From contig CM055611.1 of the NCBI GenBank assembly GCA_029379385.1, positions 10,230,001-10,294,000 on the forward strand: a DNA stretch of 64,000 bases, in the 5' to 3' direction. Both the position numbers and the translations under genes were made by a program. This DNA comes from Quillaja saponaria. Taxonomy: Eukaryota; Streptophyta; Magnoliopsida; Fabales; Quillajaceae. The first letter of the stretch is position 1, and each line of letters begins with the position of its first letter. The notes beneath the pieces were generated by a model. It was not told where the DNA came from. It ran no database searches and worked only from the letters and a program-made list of their open reading frames with translations. Below are positions 53,836 through 64,000 of this stretch, one piece after another.

Positions 53836-55480
53836 ATTCTACTTTTTACTATATTACTTGTTAATTAATTGTCAACGATACATGCTCTTGCGTGATTAAA
53901 ATTCTCCTAAACCAAGAACATAGGTAATCAATTTACTATATATAATGAAAACTAAGAGATTAAAACTAACCTCTTGAACTTTTCCTCGTGCAGCTAGTTT
54001 GATTGTTTAGCAGGGATGCTTGGAGTTTCTCCAGAAATCGTCAAAACAATTCTCCTAATCAAACATAAAGCTTGACCAATGATTAGTAAGTTATTCGAAT
54101 GAATATGCCTCTAATGATAGTTCATACAATTGATTGTTTAGAACCTTTACCTTTTCATACAAGATTTGAAGGAATCGACTTACCCATAGGGTATATGCTA
54201 GCTTCCACTTAGTTGAAACAGCAATGGAGAATTAATTGTCCTTGAAGTAAAAACTCTTTTACTTTAACAATAGGGGTCACGACTAAGGGAGGATTATGTC
54301 AAGAACTCTTCTTGCTCATGGTTTTCTCTCAAGGCCGAGTTTCATGTGTGTGTCTAGCATAATCCTTAGATTATCTATATTTATATAAGGGCAGCTAGGA
54401 CTTTAATTATAATCCTTTCTTGTTTCAGATTTGATTAAACCTAAAGCTCAAGGCCTAAGACCCAAAACTCTTTTGGTAATCCATTATCATATTATGATTA
54501 TTTTAGTAATTCGTAATCATATTATGATTACTAATGGGCTTTTAGCCTCCTAATAGTCCAAATCCAATTAGGATTCCCACAAGATATTTTCTTGACTTTC
54601 AAGAAAATAAGTCTTGCTTGGATCTTAACTATTAATCCTTCTAGGTTCTTAAACTAAGTCAATTAAAGTGTGTAACCTTTTAGGTTCTATTGTTTGTTGG
54701 CAATAAACGTAATTAGATACTTCCTAAGAAGTACGGGTTAATTTAATTTACCTTTAGTTTTGTCAAACCAACCAACTTACATTTATAGATCAAGATTGAC
54801 ATATAGTAATATATCATTATCACCTAAGTACAAGCGAAGTTAAAATCATTGATCAAATATTTCCGCTCTTGATTACCATGTAATTCAACTCTTTCATCAA
54901 ACATATCTCGACTTTGACATTAGAACATGGATTCTACTATCAACCCTATCTTTATCTAAATTCATTTGTACTTGAAACCAGGTTTCCATTTTGTTCCTCA
55001 AAGAGATTCAAGAAAATACTTTTATTAATCTCTTTCATTTTGCAAAGATTCCCGAAACAAGACATAATTGTCTCAAGAGGCTAAGAGATATTCATCCTCT
55101 TTACTGAGGCATTCATCTACCTTCATATGCGATGCTTCACTGCATGTCCAATAATCACGCATATATTATCCTTATTACAGGATAAAGGGAATAATATAAA
55201 AACATGTAGATTCACATATAAAGTCATAAGATGATCTCAAGTTAAAGGATCACTTACACCACCAACACTTTAAGAACTTTCCTTAACACGTGAGTAAAGA
55301 CTCCACATGGTTTCTTGTGTTTGGTTAATTTAGTGTACTTGTTCAACTAACAAGCACCCATATGTTTATCTCAACATCAACATGCTTGTAGTTTATGAGA
55401 TTAGTATTCTCTTTATAAGAGAATGGCATAACATATGCTAGTCTCGATGTAACATTTCTGAAAAGCTGTACTTAGTGGAT
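53836..55480 (-). repeat. Unclassified dispersed repeat, family B copy 2
   Basis: Reverse complement matches 3105-4375 over 53.84-55.18 kb. In its own direction it begins farther right (to about 55480) with 'gtgttggtggtgtaagtgatcc' (55260 region) and continues 'cagtaaagaggatgaatatc', 'ttgaatctctttgagg', then a CTTATATAAATATA TATA-like box (about 54375-54390) followed about 60 bp later by 'atgagcaagaagagttcttga'. This looks like a promoter plus 5' leader, as in an LTR. It ends against the Athila 2 Gag. No ORF of note; superfamily unknown. Confidence 0.5.
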
Positions 55481-55804
55481 CAGGTACATGATCGATTTTA
55501 TTGCACCTAGACATAAATTTCATGAGATTTGGAGTAAATTGATAATAATGATTCTGTGTTCAAAGATGAAAGGAAATATACATATCAAAAATATTAAATT
55601 ATTTCACGTGTTACATGAGGCTAGGGTTAAAATAGTAATTTTTTCCTACTTGTTAAAATTAGTGAAAGAAATGAATATAAGAAAAATTAGAAGTAATATT
55701 ATTACATATAAAAAATAAAAATAAAAATTAGCATTTTGTGGTTACTTTTGATAAGGTGTGAATGGAGTAAAGCGAAAATTTAAGAGCGGATGACTAAAAT
55801 AAAA

Positions 55805-55890
55805 AGCTGAAAACATGTGGACTAAATTGAAAACAGTAAAACGTGTGGACTAAATTGAAAAACTGAAACATGTGGACTAAAGTGAAGAAT
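55805..55890. repeat. Short tandem repeat, period about 28 bp, three copies
   Basis: 'aaacatgtggactaaattgaaaa' (about 55811), 'aaacgtgtggactaaattgaaa' (about 55839), 'aaacatgtggactaaagtgaa' (about 55865). Just downstream 'aaatatagctagc.acata' recurs at 55908 and 56053 with 'attcccagccatgc' at 55940 and 56004, a rough local duplication of about 140 bp and 64 bp respectively. Confidence 0.8.
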
Positions 55891-55904
55891 CTATACACCT
55901 TGCA

Positions 55905-57152
55905 TTAAAATATAGCTAGCTACATAGGGAAGAATCTAAATTCCCAGCCATGCTTGTTCACGGAAAGAATCTAAAGAATCTATTTAGCTTCCGTGTTTCT
56001 TTATTCCCAGCCATGCACCTAAATTCCCTGCCTACTTGTTCAATTTTTCGTCAAATATAGCTAGCCACATAAACCTCCGACACTGTATTATGGAATCTTT
56101 ACTTTAAAAGGGAAGTTTTTACTTAGAATCTAACTCTCTAAAGAAATAAAATTTCTGCTATATTTTCAGTCTCCTTTCCAAACCTAATTTCTAAAATAAA
56201 ATCTTGGTGCACCTAGGATATTTTGATTTAATATTCTAATTTAAGATATTCTGATTTTGATAAGTGTTTTAAAAAGATATTTAAGTGCTCCACCCTGGTA
56301 GGTGCATTTGGAGAAGGAGACTCCAAGGAGATTTAGTGATTCTTATTTCAGTGATTCTGTTCATGACTCTATTTGGTGTACAAGCACAAAAACTATTCAA
56401 TGGGAGATTGATGTGTGGGGCTAACTTACTCAGTTGGCCCTATGCTTGATTTGTGTGCTTTGATTATTTTGATTGAATTATACCGAGTGTTATTTGAACT
56501 CTAGTTGTTAGGCTTATGTTTTTGTAATCATGTAAGTGTAATTTTAATGATTTTGAAATTTATGATATTAATTGACTATATATTATATATATGTGTGTTG
56601 AGTGATGCTAGTACCCATTGGGTACGATTTTTCACTCACTGAGTCTGTAGGATTCATCCTTATTTGTTGATATCTTTTTTAGTAATAAGAATTCAGTATA
56701 AGGCGCTGTCAAGCTCGTGACATGCTAACAGAATACTGCAATGTATTTTCCTGGATCTCAGACTTGAAGTCAAGGATGAAAATTTGTAGTTACACTAAAG
56801 TTGTAGGGTGTCTGGTCTTTAAGTTTCCTTATTTGTTATTTTGATAAGAAACAGAATGGAGCTCCTTGTTGTTTGGTTGTTGTTGTTGTTGTTGTATAAA
56901 AAGAAGAGTATATGTTGTTTATATATTATGGGCATGTTCTATTTTATGGGAAATTTTTGTTGAAATTTTTAGTAAATTGTTATATGTCTCAGTAAATAAA
57001 TTTTTACTGTTAATTTATGTTTTTATAAAATTTATTTTTATGTATTAATTTAGTTAAGAGTCGTATGTATTCAGTTGTGATAAAGTCAGGGTTACGGAGG
57101 TTTAGTTATCCAATCCTCTGACTATTCATACTTCCGTGAGAGCTGTGGTAAG
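55905..57152 (+). repeat. Tekay/Del-like 5' LTR (copy 7), internally deleted
   Basis: 'gtgtttctttattcccagccatgcacctaaattcc' (about 55995-56028) matches 47783-47818 of the solo LTR; then the sequence jumps to 'ttggtgcacctaggatattttg' (about 56203), skipping some 2.5 kb of body. The 3' third is complete: 'ctagtacccattgggtacg' and 'ttcactcactgagtctgtagg' (about 56605-56650), 'aatggagctcc' (about 56853) and 'gttacggaggtttagttatcc', ending near GTGGTAA at 57152. It is followed directly by a PBS and gag, so it is a 5' LTR. Confidence 0.75.
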
Positions 57153-57153
57153 T

Positions 57154-57166
57154 TGATATCAGAGCT
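57154..57166 (+). other. Primer binding site, initiator-Met tRNA type
   Basis: TGATATCAGAGCT differs by one base from TGGTATCAGAGC, the complement of the 3' end of plant initiator tRNA-Met. It sits one or two bases past the LTR end, where it should be. This site is what assigns the LTR family to a Met-primed gypsy (Tekay/Del-type) lineage. Confidence 0.85.
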
Positions 57167-57354
57167 TGGATTTAGAGGTCTGTGACTGCAAAGTGGGACG
57201 TTGTTGCTCTGTTAGTACATTATAGAGGACGTATGTGGACTTAGTAACATGTTCTAATTTATCCTGAATCTTCAAGTTGTGATTTTCTAATGCACTGTCT
57301 TTTGCTTTACATGATAAATGTATATTGAATTCATTTGTGTTCATTTTAGATACG

Positions 57355-58116
57355 ATGAGGCTTAGATGACGTGTTGCGGGCCATGAGAGGCAGCAGGACC
57401 ATTCAGGGATCTATCGATCCTCGTGTACTGGTAGCCAGAGGATAGAGGTAAGTGAGGACGTGGTAGAGGTAAAGATAGAGATAGAGCTGCTAACTCAATT
57501 GTAGCAATGGCCCCAGGTCGTACATTAAAGCAGTTAATGCAAGGACTAGACCATGTTCAAAGGATCGTAGGTGATTTAGTTGGGATCTTGGCCCAACACC
57601 ACCAAGCTTAGCCACAACTACTAGCAGCTCCTCCTACATAGCCTCAATAAGAGGCAAATTATTCCATTCCAGTTCAGTCAGATAAGGGAGTATTCGTGAC
57701 ATTGGAGGATCCATTTATTTTTTAGAGTTGTTGGTTCTCATAGACTTGGAGATGAATCTACCTCCAAGTGTGGTGTTTACTATAGACGCTTTCAGGCAAG
57801 CAGAGGCTAGATAAGACAAGACTCTGAAGGAAAATCGCAAGTGGCACCATTGGGTAGCCTCCGATCATTTGAAATTTTGGTATGCTCTATTTGTAATATT
57901 AAGCACCCAAGGCAATGTAAACGGGAGTCGGGTGCATGTTTTAGATGCAGGCCTATGAACCATCACATTAGATATTATCCACGGATGTGGGGGCCGTCCA
58001 CCTCAACCAAGGCATTTCTTTCTGTTCAGGGTATATCTCAATTCCCTAGCACACAGTGCATAGGCTTTGAATGCAATGGTGAGTTAAACCGAATCTGCTT
58101 GTTGGTCGAAATTTAA
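57355..58116 (+). pseudogene. Tekay/Del-like Gag remnant with CCHC knuckle
   Basis: An Arg/Gly-rich N-terminus (about 57400-57500), then QGLDHVQRIVGDLVGI-like capsid start, and at 57841-58116 an open stretch with CSICNIKHPRQCKRESGACF and RCRPMNHHIRYYPRM. The zinc knuckle should read CFxCGxxxHxxxxCP; here Gly is Arg and the last Cys is Tyr, so it would not bind zinc normally. Capsid sequence between about 57700 and 57840 is shortened compared with the usual Gag. Several stops. Downstream no protease or pol appears before the hAT insertion at 58891. Confidence 0.75.
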
Positions 58117-58139
58117 TGATGATGTAAGATTGGTTAGAC

Positions 58140-58882
58140 AATGAATTATTTGTTTTAACACTTAGGGCAATGCAAACAGGAGTCGAGTGCTTGTTTTCGA
58201 GAGTTGTTTTTCATACTCGATGGAAGTATAATAAATTCTAAGTCGTGTCTTTTGAAGTCACAATGTTTCTGTAACTTTCATAGATTTTAAATGTAAAAGG
58301 TAAGAAGTAGCATGCAAAATATTTTGTAGGAAGTTATGAGAAATATTTTTGTGCTAAATGTTTCGAATGAGAAATTTTGATAAAACATGTTTGAAATCTA
58401 AAATTTATTGGCTTTAGTTAGGCATTATAAAAAAAAAAAAAATTGGAAATTCCCCTCGTATGATTGTATCTTTGACTTGGTGGATTCAATGAAAATGTTA
58501 AATTTATTGATCTAAGGTTGGTGACGAAATTTTTTCAAAGCTTAAGACTTATATACCTTTCTTATATAGGAAAATATATGATTTTTATGATATCTTTCGT
58601 ATTAGACTCGAGTATGTTTTGTTACCTAATGAAAAGTTAAGCCCGAGACTCATAAAACTTCTGTAGTGAATTTGAGGCATTTCGTTGAGTTCTTATGTTC
58701 TCATTGAATCTAGTTTATCTGAATACTACATGGACGAACCTAATTTAGAATATAAACTCAGTAGAGACTGGTACAATTCAATTTAACATTTTATTCATTT
58801 AGGGCTTGAGTATATCGTAACTTTATAATCAGGATTAGGTTTATCGTTGGATAAACTACATTGTATTGCTAGTTCGTTAAGA
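58140..58882 (+). other. Non-coding remnant with a second zinc-knuckle-like segment
   Basis: 'agggcaatgcaaacaggagtcgagtgcttgtttt' at about 58166-58199 repeats 'aaggcaatgtaaacgggagtcgggtgcatgtttt' at 57909-57942 with a few changes, so part of the gag knuckle region is duplicated about 257 bp downstream. Otherwise I see no coding signal up to the hAT element. Confidence 0.5.
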
Positions 58883-58890
58883 CCAATTAC
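58883..58890. repeat. 8-bp target-site duplication CCAATTAC, left
   Basis: Seven of eight bases match CCAATTAT at 63107-63114. Confidence 0.8.
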
Positions 58891-59322
58891 CAAGTTTGTC
58901 AAGATCGAGATCTTAAGTAGGATCGTTAAGGGAAAGCAAGGTCAACTCGTAAGATCGAATAGGTAGAATTGGAAAATCTTACAAATTTTGTAAAATAGTT
59001 ATTAGAGTATATATCTATGTACATAATTTATTGTAAATATGTATATTTTGTTATAAACAAGCACAATTTGCATAATGCTACAACTATGTTTTTTTTTTTT
59101 TTTTTTTTTTTTTTTCTAAAGCAAAATATTCACCAATTTCATCAATAAGATAAAATAACTACTCAAAGAGAGTACAAGTACAAACATAAAACATTCAATA
59201 CAAACATCAAATCCATAACATTAATTTCAAAAACATCTAATCCTAACATAAGTTCATAAACAAAATATCCATAGAAAGATTCTTAATACCACAAAATTAA
59301 AATCCAATTTGCATAATTTAGT

Positions 59323-61842
59323 CTAAACCAAAATTAGTCCCTTCTTCATAAACATTACAATTATCTTCATTATCACCACCGCTTTCTCCATCATCATCTC
59401 TATTGCCAACATCATTTCACTATTGTCATTGTCATCATTACCATCTTTATTGTCAATGGGATTTTTACGTTCATCACTATCAACACTCATGACTTCGTCA
59501 ACTTCACTACCTATAACACTAACATCATCCTCTACATCTTCATCTTCATCTTGCACCACTTGCACCACTTGCACTTCATCTTCATCTAATAGAGCATCTA
59601 AATCAATCACATCATCATTGGCATTAAAAGAACCATCAAGAACATATAGCCATTCATTTGATGAAAAATTTACAAGATCTTCTTTCAAAGCTATCCATTC
59701 ATCATCTAAGGAGAGATCATCCAATTTCAGGCTCTACCCTGAATATTTTTTGGTTTGCCTTTCATTCAACTTGTAATTATACATGACAAACACTAAGTCA
59801 TTCATTTTCTTTTGATGCAAACGGTTCCTTTTCTTTGTATGAACCTAAAAAAGTAGTAAATTATTTATAAGAGATCAATACTAGAAACAAGAATTAAAAA
59901 AACAAAATAATAGATACTATCAACTTATATTTATCATCTCAAATGTGCTCCTAATTACATTCGTATTCAGAAGAACTACAAGTCAAGCTTAAAATCTAAA
60001 TGGAAAACCTTTTTAACTCAGGGCATTCGTCTCCATAAGAATCCCACTATTCAGCTGGAGTTTTTTTCTCCTTCATTGCCTTTGCAGCTGAGATTTCAAA
60101 TAATCCTCTAGCATTTTTGAACTCTTCAAGCTGCAAATCAATTGTATTTCTCTTATTTGAATCTCGAACCAATCTCTCTAAGCAACCATAAAGTTCACGT
60201 TTAACTTCATAATCAGCTTTGAAGTCAGGACTATAATGATATTGAGGATCTAAGTAGTAAGCTACAGCATGCAAAGGCCTGTGAAGCTGCATCTCCCATC
60301 TCTCATCAATAATACTCTAAATAGGCTCATACCTATAAAGGTTAATTAGAAATTTAGGATTAGTTGATACAAAAAATAATATGAAAATATGTGAAGTTAC
60401 TACTTACTAGTTTAAGGAAACAAAAGCTAACCTCTTTTAACATTATCAAAATTCAATTGTATTTTTTCTTTTGCCCAATCCATTTCTTCATAAATAAATC
60501 TCATAGCCGGTTTCCTTCTGAATCCACTAACCTGAGCACCTTGATAAGAGGATTAGCAGCCTTAAGACATTCAATAACTTTCTTCCCAAAGTCATTGTTT
60601 AGAACAGTTCTTGCAACTTTCTTTCCTATTTCTGTGTTTGAAGAAATACTTGCTTTCCACTTTTAAAAAGAAAACATTCTCATCAATGCTACTTTTAATT
60701 CAAGAAGACACTCCAAAGTCAAGTATGAAATAGCAAACTGGGTCGTAGCAAGTCTAATTAAATCTCTCCCTTTTGTGAAACTCCTTAACATACTAATGAG
60801 CATGTTTCTTCCATTAATATATGTAGTAATTCTTTATCCTTTTTCAATGGTCACATAATGCATTTTCAACTTTTTGCAAAATCCTCTAATATCAAATCAA
60901 TGTAGTGTGCTGCACATGGTATCCAATATAAGCTCTTTCTTTTTTCGATCAACATTTCACCAGCTGCTTTGTAGCATTATCAGTAATCACCTACACCACA
61001 TTCTGATTTCCAATCTTCTCCACAACATTATCTAATATCTTAAAAACTTTGACAGTAGTTTTGGAGAAATCTGATGTATCCATTGATGATAAAAAATATA
61101 CTCCATTTCTGACTATTAACCAAGAAATTGCATATATAACGTCTTTTCCTATTTGTCCAACCATCAGACATTAGAAAACATCCTGTTTTTTTCCATTCTA
61201 GTTTGTACTCCTCAAGAAAACCCAAGGTTTTACTTACTTCTATCTTCAAGAATTTTTCCCTCAATTCATGATAAGAGGGACCTTTGAACCCACAACCATA
61301 CCTCCCAATTGCTTCTAACATTTCAAGAAATTTAGGATTTTTCACACAATTAAAAGGGATAGCACTTGTTTAGAAAAATTGAGCTGTCTTTAAACATGCT
61401 TCTTTTCGTAAATCTTTTTTAACCCATTGATTCATTGTTGTTTGTGTTTTGTTACTTCCAACCACACTAGAATTTTGCACAAAATATCCGTTAATTTCTT
61501 TCCCTTTCCCTTTACTTATTCGCACAATTTCTCCTTCTCCCTCTTCCATATCACCTTTACTATCTTCTAAATTCTCTTCACTTTTTTTGCTTCTAATTTA
61601 TCTAAGACAACTCTCATTTTATTTTTCACATCATTCGGAACACTCACACATGCCATTGTATCTTCTCTAATGCTTGCAAGATGGTGCTTAAACCTAAAAA
61701 TTCCGCCCGTTACAATCTTTGAGTAATATTTGCATTTCACTTTTCTCTTGTTTCCTTCAACTGGGATACCATATTCCCAACCCACGTCAATTTTACTTCC
61801 TAGAGAATTTTTTCTACTCTTAGAAGAACCAAAAGAAAGCAT
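59323..61842 (-). pseudogene. hAT transposase, DUF659 type, broken
   Basis: Starts at ATG 61842. The first 91 codons contain a BED zinc finger (VKCKYYSKIVTGGIFRFKHH) whose second Cys is Tyr. After stops, 61345-61040 reads RYGCGFKGPSYHELREKFL and GCFLMSDGWTNRKRR, the start of DUF659 with the catalytic-region 'SDGWT'. QVITDNATK and DIRGFCKKLK-like patches follow. 60292-60047 gives LHRPLHAVAYYLDPQYHYSP and GCLERLVRD; then CPELKRFSI and LSLTCSSSEYECN (about 60035-59950) form the C-terminal dimerisation motif. The frame 59724-59323 is an acidic tail starting MDDLSLDDEW. The gene has over ten lesions. Real proteins of this family are about 700-900 residues and act in the nucleus to excise and insert the element. 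Confidence 0.88.
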
Positions 61843-61859
61843 TTTCCTTTAAAACAAAA

Positions 61860-62940
61860 AGTCATCAACAAATCAAATCCACCATCATCAAATTAGCAAC
61901 CAAGTAATAACTATTTTTTATCCAACAATCCAAATTAAAAAGAAGTAAAGAACAACAAAAACAAAAACAAATATCCAAACCACAAGATGAAAACATAAGC
62001 TTGAGCAGGGAGCACAAACTATAAGAAGTCACAAACGACAAGTCAACTATATTATGGAGCATAAGCTTAGTTTTTTTTTTTTTTAAAGCATTTGTAGTCT
62101 ATAGATGTTTTTTATTTTTATTTTTAAAAGAATGCTTGATATAATTGATAAATTCAATGAATGAAACTATTTGGTTATTAATAGCAATAACCAAAGAGAT
62201 ATCTCAAATTCTTTTGAATTCCAACTGATACTTGCAAGCCCAAACCACCAATTGAAAACATAATCATACATGATAATGATAAAATAACATCTTGAATAAG
62301 AATCACAAATGACCAATTAGATGATATACTCATCTAATACATATATAATACACATATGCCAAATGGTACATTACATTTGCATATTATACAAAAAAAAAAA
62401 TTAATATTATTACCATAATAATCCCCAATTAGCCAGAAATTAATTTAAAGGATGATATAATCATCTAATACATTATACATATATAATAATACACTATATA
62501 TGGCAAATGGTGCATTATATTTACATATTGTACAATTAGTTTTTTTTTTTTTTTTTCGATATCATTACATGATATTCCCCATTTAGCCAGGAAAAAAAAA
62601 AAAAAACCCTCTTCTTCTTCGTTAAAACCAAAACTCCACTTACAAGATTTGAAAATGGCTGCCCACTCTTCCTTTGCTTTGCAGAGGCAAACAGAAAGCC
62701 TAATCACACTCCAATTGCAAGTTAAGCTGCCAGTATTACTTCGCAGCTTTGATCCATAAGTGTCTGGGTGATTTTCTAGCTTCAAGAGATGAAAATGGGA
62801 TGAGGAAGAGGTTTGCGGTTTGCCTTCTTAGCATCAAGGGTTCAACAGAAGAAAAGTGTTCATTCCAAAATAACTATATTACCTTCAAAATCAATTTAGG
62901 TCTCTGAAACCCACTTAAAAATGCAACCCATATGGCTCTT
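61860..62940. other. 5' non-coding region of the hAT element
   Basis: Holds the T/A runs at 62071-62084 and 62541-62556, and a roughly 131-bp tandem duplication listed separately. The minus-strand ORF 62785-62465 has no known similarity and partly translates a low-complexity run, so I do not call it a gene. Confidence 0.45.
62321..62590. repeat. Tandem duplication, period about 131 bp
   Basis: 'gatata.tcatctaatacat' at 62323 and again at 62454; 'catat.t..caaatggt.cattat..ttacatat' and 'ccccaattagccag' / 'ccccatttagccag' follow in both copies. Two imperfect copies, second with a T/A run insertion. Confidence 0.8.
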
Positions 62941-63106
62941 TGCAGAATCATTCGAACTTGCCACAAACTCGCGATTTCACGATTTTGTTGCCGAGTTCAC
63001 GATCTTGCTTTTGTTTAAAGACACCATTCTTGCTGCTGTGACAATTCGGAGTCCTAACTTTAGATAGTATGATCTTATGTTTGGAAGCGCGATCTTGACA
63101 ACATTG

Positions 63107-63114
63107 CCAATTAT
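63107..63114. repeat. 8-bp target-site duplication CCAATTAT, right
   Basis: One mismatch to the left copy at 58883-58890. Confidence 0.8.
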
Positions 63115-64000
63115 CGTATAAACTTGGATAGGTTTTATAGTCAACAAAGTCACTTAACAAGATCTAGTAGATTTATTAGTTTGTTTTAAAGAATAAAAAT
63201 GACCAACTGTTAATATAATTTATTGTCAGCTTTCTGTAAATTACTAATTTAGGCGAAGACTTTCAAATATATCATAAGTTAAATATCTACTAATAGATAA
63301 TCAGCATGGAACAAATAAGGATAATACAGTAATGCTATGAATAAATTAGTATAATATACCAATAATAGTAATAGCAAAAGAATGTTACTTTGTACTTCCA
63401 TGTATGTTTAACTCCGCATATTTTGGTATAAGGAAATTATAGTTAAAATGCTTATTTTATTTATTTACACAAAAAGTTCTGCATCATGGAAGCTAAGTGA
63501 TGTATATTAATATCATGTACATGACTCCTAAGAAGTTATAAAAGAAAATTAATAAATTGAATATGAAATAAAATTTAAAGGAATGATAAAGAGGTCAAAT
63601 TTTATTGGTAATGTATATGAGATAAATCTTGGATATTCTCATATCTCAATTCCATTATAATAGAATTTTAAGTCTTTCAATTAGCTAATTTAACTTTTAG
63701 AACATGCATACAATATTAGTACATTGTTTGGATGAGAGGGAACAATGTAGCCTTTACATATCTTGTTAACATATTTGAATTTTTATGTACATAGAAAATA
63801 TATTCCTATATTTTTTAGAGAAAATAAGAAAATTAAGAAGTCTGTAGATAGAACTATCGTTAACCAAGGAAAATAGTTCATTTGAATCAGAAAAACTTGT
63901 ATAAATTTTAAATTTAAAAAAATAGAAGCTAATTTATTTAGTTCATTAATTTGAATTTTAAATGAGAAATATGATATAATTCTAAGCATGGATTGGGGTT
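63115..64000. other. No gene recognised
   Basis: AT-rich sequence with no credible ORF, RNA gene or repeat boundary that I can define. Continuation of whatever the hAT element entered. Confidence 0.4.

Larger units (their letters stand above)
58891..63106 (-). mobile_element. hAT transposon (DUF659 type), 4.2 kb, decayed
   Basis: Left end CAAGTTTGTCAAGATCG and right end, reverse-complemented, CAATGTTGTCAAGATCG are imperfect terminal inverted repeats (15 of 17 matching). Flanks CCAATTAC and CCAATTAT give the 8-bp hAT duplication. AAGATCG/CGATCTT motifs recur near both ends (58906-58960 and 62980-63095), a subterminal repeat pattern. Inside on the minus strand is a transposase gene with BED finger, DUF659 and hAT dimerisation segments. 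A long T run lies at 59090-59115. Inserted into the Tekay-like gag remnant. Its TIRs differ from those of the MITE at 48.8 kb, so it is not that element's obvious parent. Confidence 0.88.

Noticed and set aside
59423..59776. Ser/Thr-rich plus-strand ORF of 117 codons
   Set aside because: Antisense of the acidic Asp/Glu tail of the hAT transposase.
62465..62785. 106-codon minus-strand ORF upstream of the hAT transposase
   Set aside because: Contains Glu and Phe homopolymers from A/T runs, no domain resemblance, no splice link to the transposase that I can defend.
1..64000. CRISPR arrays, operons, rRNA or tRNA genes, organelle DNA insertions
   Set aside because: No regularly spaced repeats, no rRNA-like or cloverleaf sequence, and no plastid or mitochondrial gene recognised; composition and element content are those of plant nuclear heterochromatin.

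Overview
This window is nuclear DNA of a plant, most likely a eudicot. It is AT-rich, has no complete host gene, and is built almost entirely of nested and broken transposable elements. The evidence is plant-specific lineages: a Tat-lineage Ty3/gypsy element with an antisense accessory ORF, Athila-type gypsy elements, a Tekay/Del-like LTR family primed by initiator-Met tRNA, a CACTA fragment with a DUF4216-like domain, an RTE LINE, a Mutator-like transposase next to a plant mobile domain (PMD) gene, a DUF659-type hAT, and first-exon pieces of plant host genes (eL32, eIF2D, MLO). I cannot name the species.

Layout. 1-2.96 kb: reverse Tekay-like LTR fragment carrying the first coding exon of ribosomal protein eL32. 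3.1-4.4 kb: an unclassified repeat that recurs inverted at 53.8-55.5 kb. 4.45-4.6 kb: a tRNA-derived SINE. 6.0-6.6 kb: degenerate gypsy gag. 7.2-8.8 kb: reverse Tekay-like LTR enclosing an eIF2D (ligatin) N-terminal fragment. 8.8-10.6 kb: another Tekay-like LTR fragment. 10.9-12.3 kb: CACTA remnant, followed by two tandem Helitron-like units. 12.8-14.8 kb: Tekay-like LTR. 15.7-15.8 kb: first exon of an MLO gene, cut exactly at the start of a Tekay-like LTR (15.8-20.8 kb) that is itself split by a 5'-truncated RTE LINE with an 18-bp target duplication. 21.0-22.9 kb: RTE and gypsy RNase H/integrase debris.

23.255-32.599 kb is a structurally complete 9.3-kb Tat element on the minus strand: paired LTRs, TSD GAACA, PBS matching tRNA-Asp, and gag-PR-RT-RH-IN with many stops. 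On the opposite strand, between integrase and the 3' LTR, lies an accessory ORF with its own TATA box and an intron that keeps frame. 32.7-33.1 kb holds two exon-like pieces of an unidentified gene. 33.7-34.8 kb is an AT-rich higher-order tandem array. 34.9-39.4 kb (minus) is a Mutator-like cluster: transposase C-terminus, a four-exon PMD gene, and a third reading frame with a cysteine-rich head and coiled coil.

40.9-46.8 kb is an Athila-like element that has lost RT/RH/IN. 46.8-53.8 kb is a second, inverted Athila-like element whose LTR is split by a 4.2-kb Tekay-like solo LTR (TSD CTATC), which in turn contains a 775-bp hAT-type MITE (TSD CCTCTAAA). 55.9-58.1 kb is a Tekay-like LTR with PBS and gag. 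58.891-63.106 kb is a hAT element with terminal inverted repeats, a near-perfect 8-bp TSD and a decayed DUF659 transposase. The last 0.9 kb shows nothing recognisable.

No gene here is clearly intact. The nesting gives a relative order of insertion: the inverted Athila LTR is older than the Tekay solo LTR, which is older than the hAT MITE; the Tekay LTR at 15.8 kb is older than the RTE LINE; the sequence flanking GAACA is older than the Tat element.
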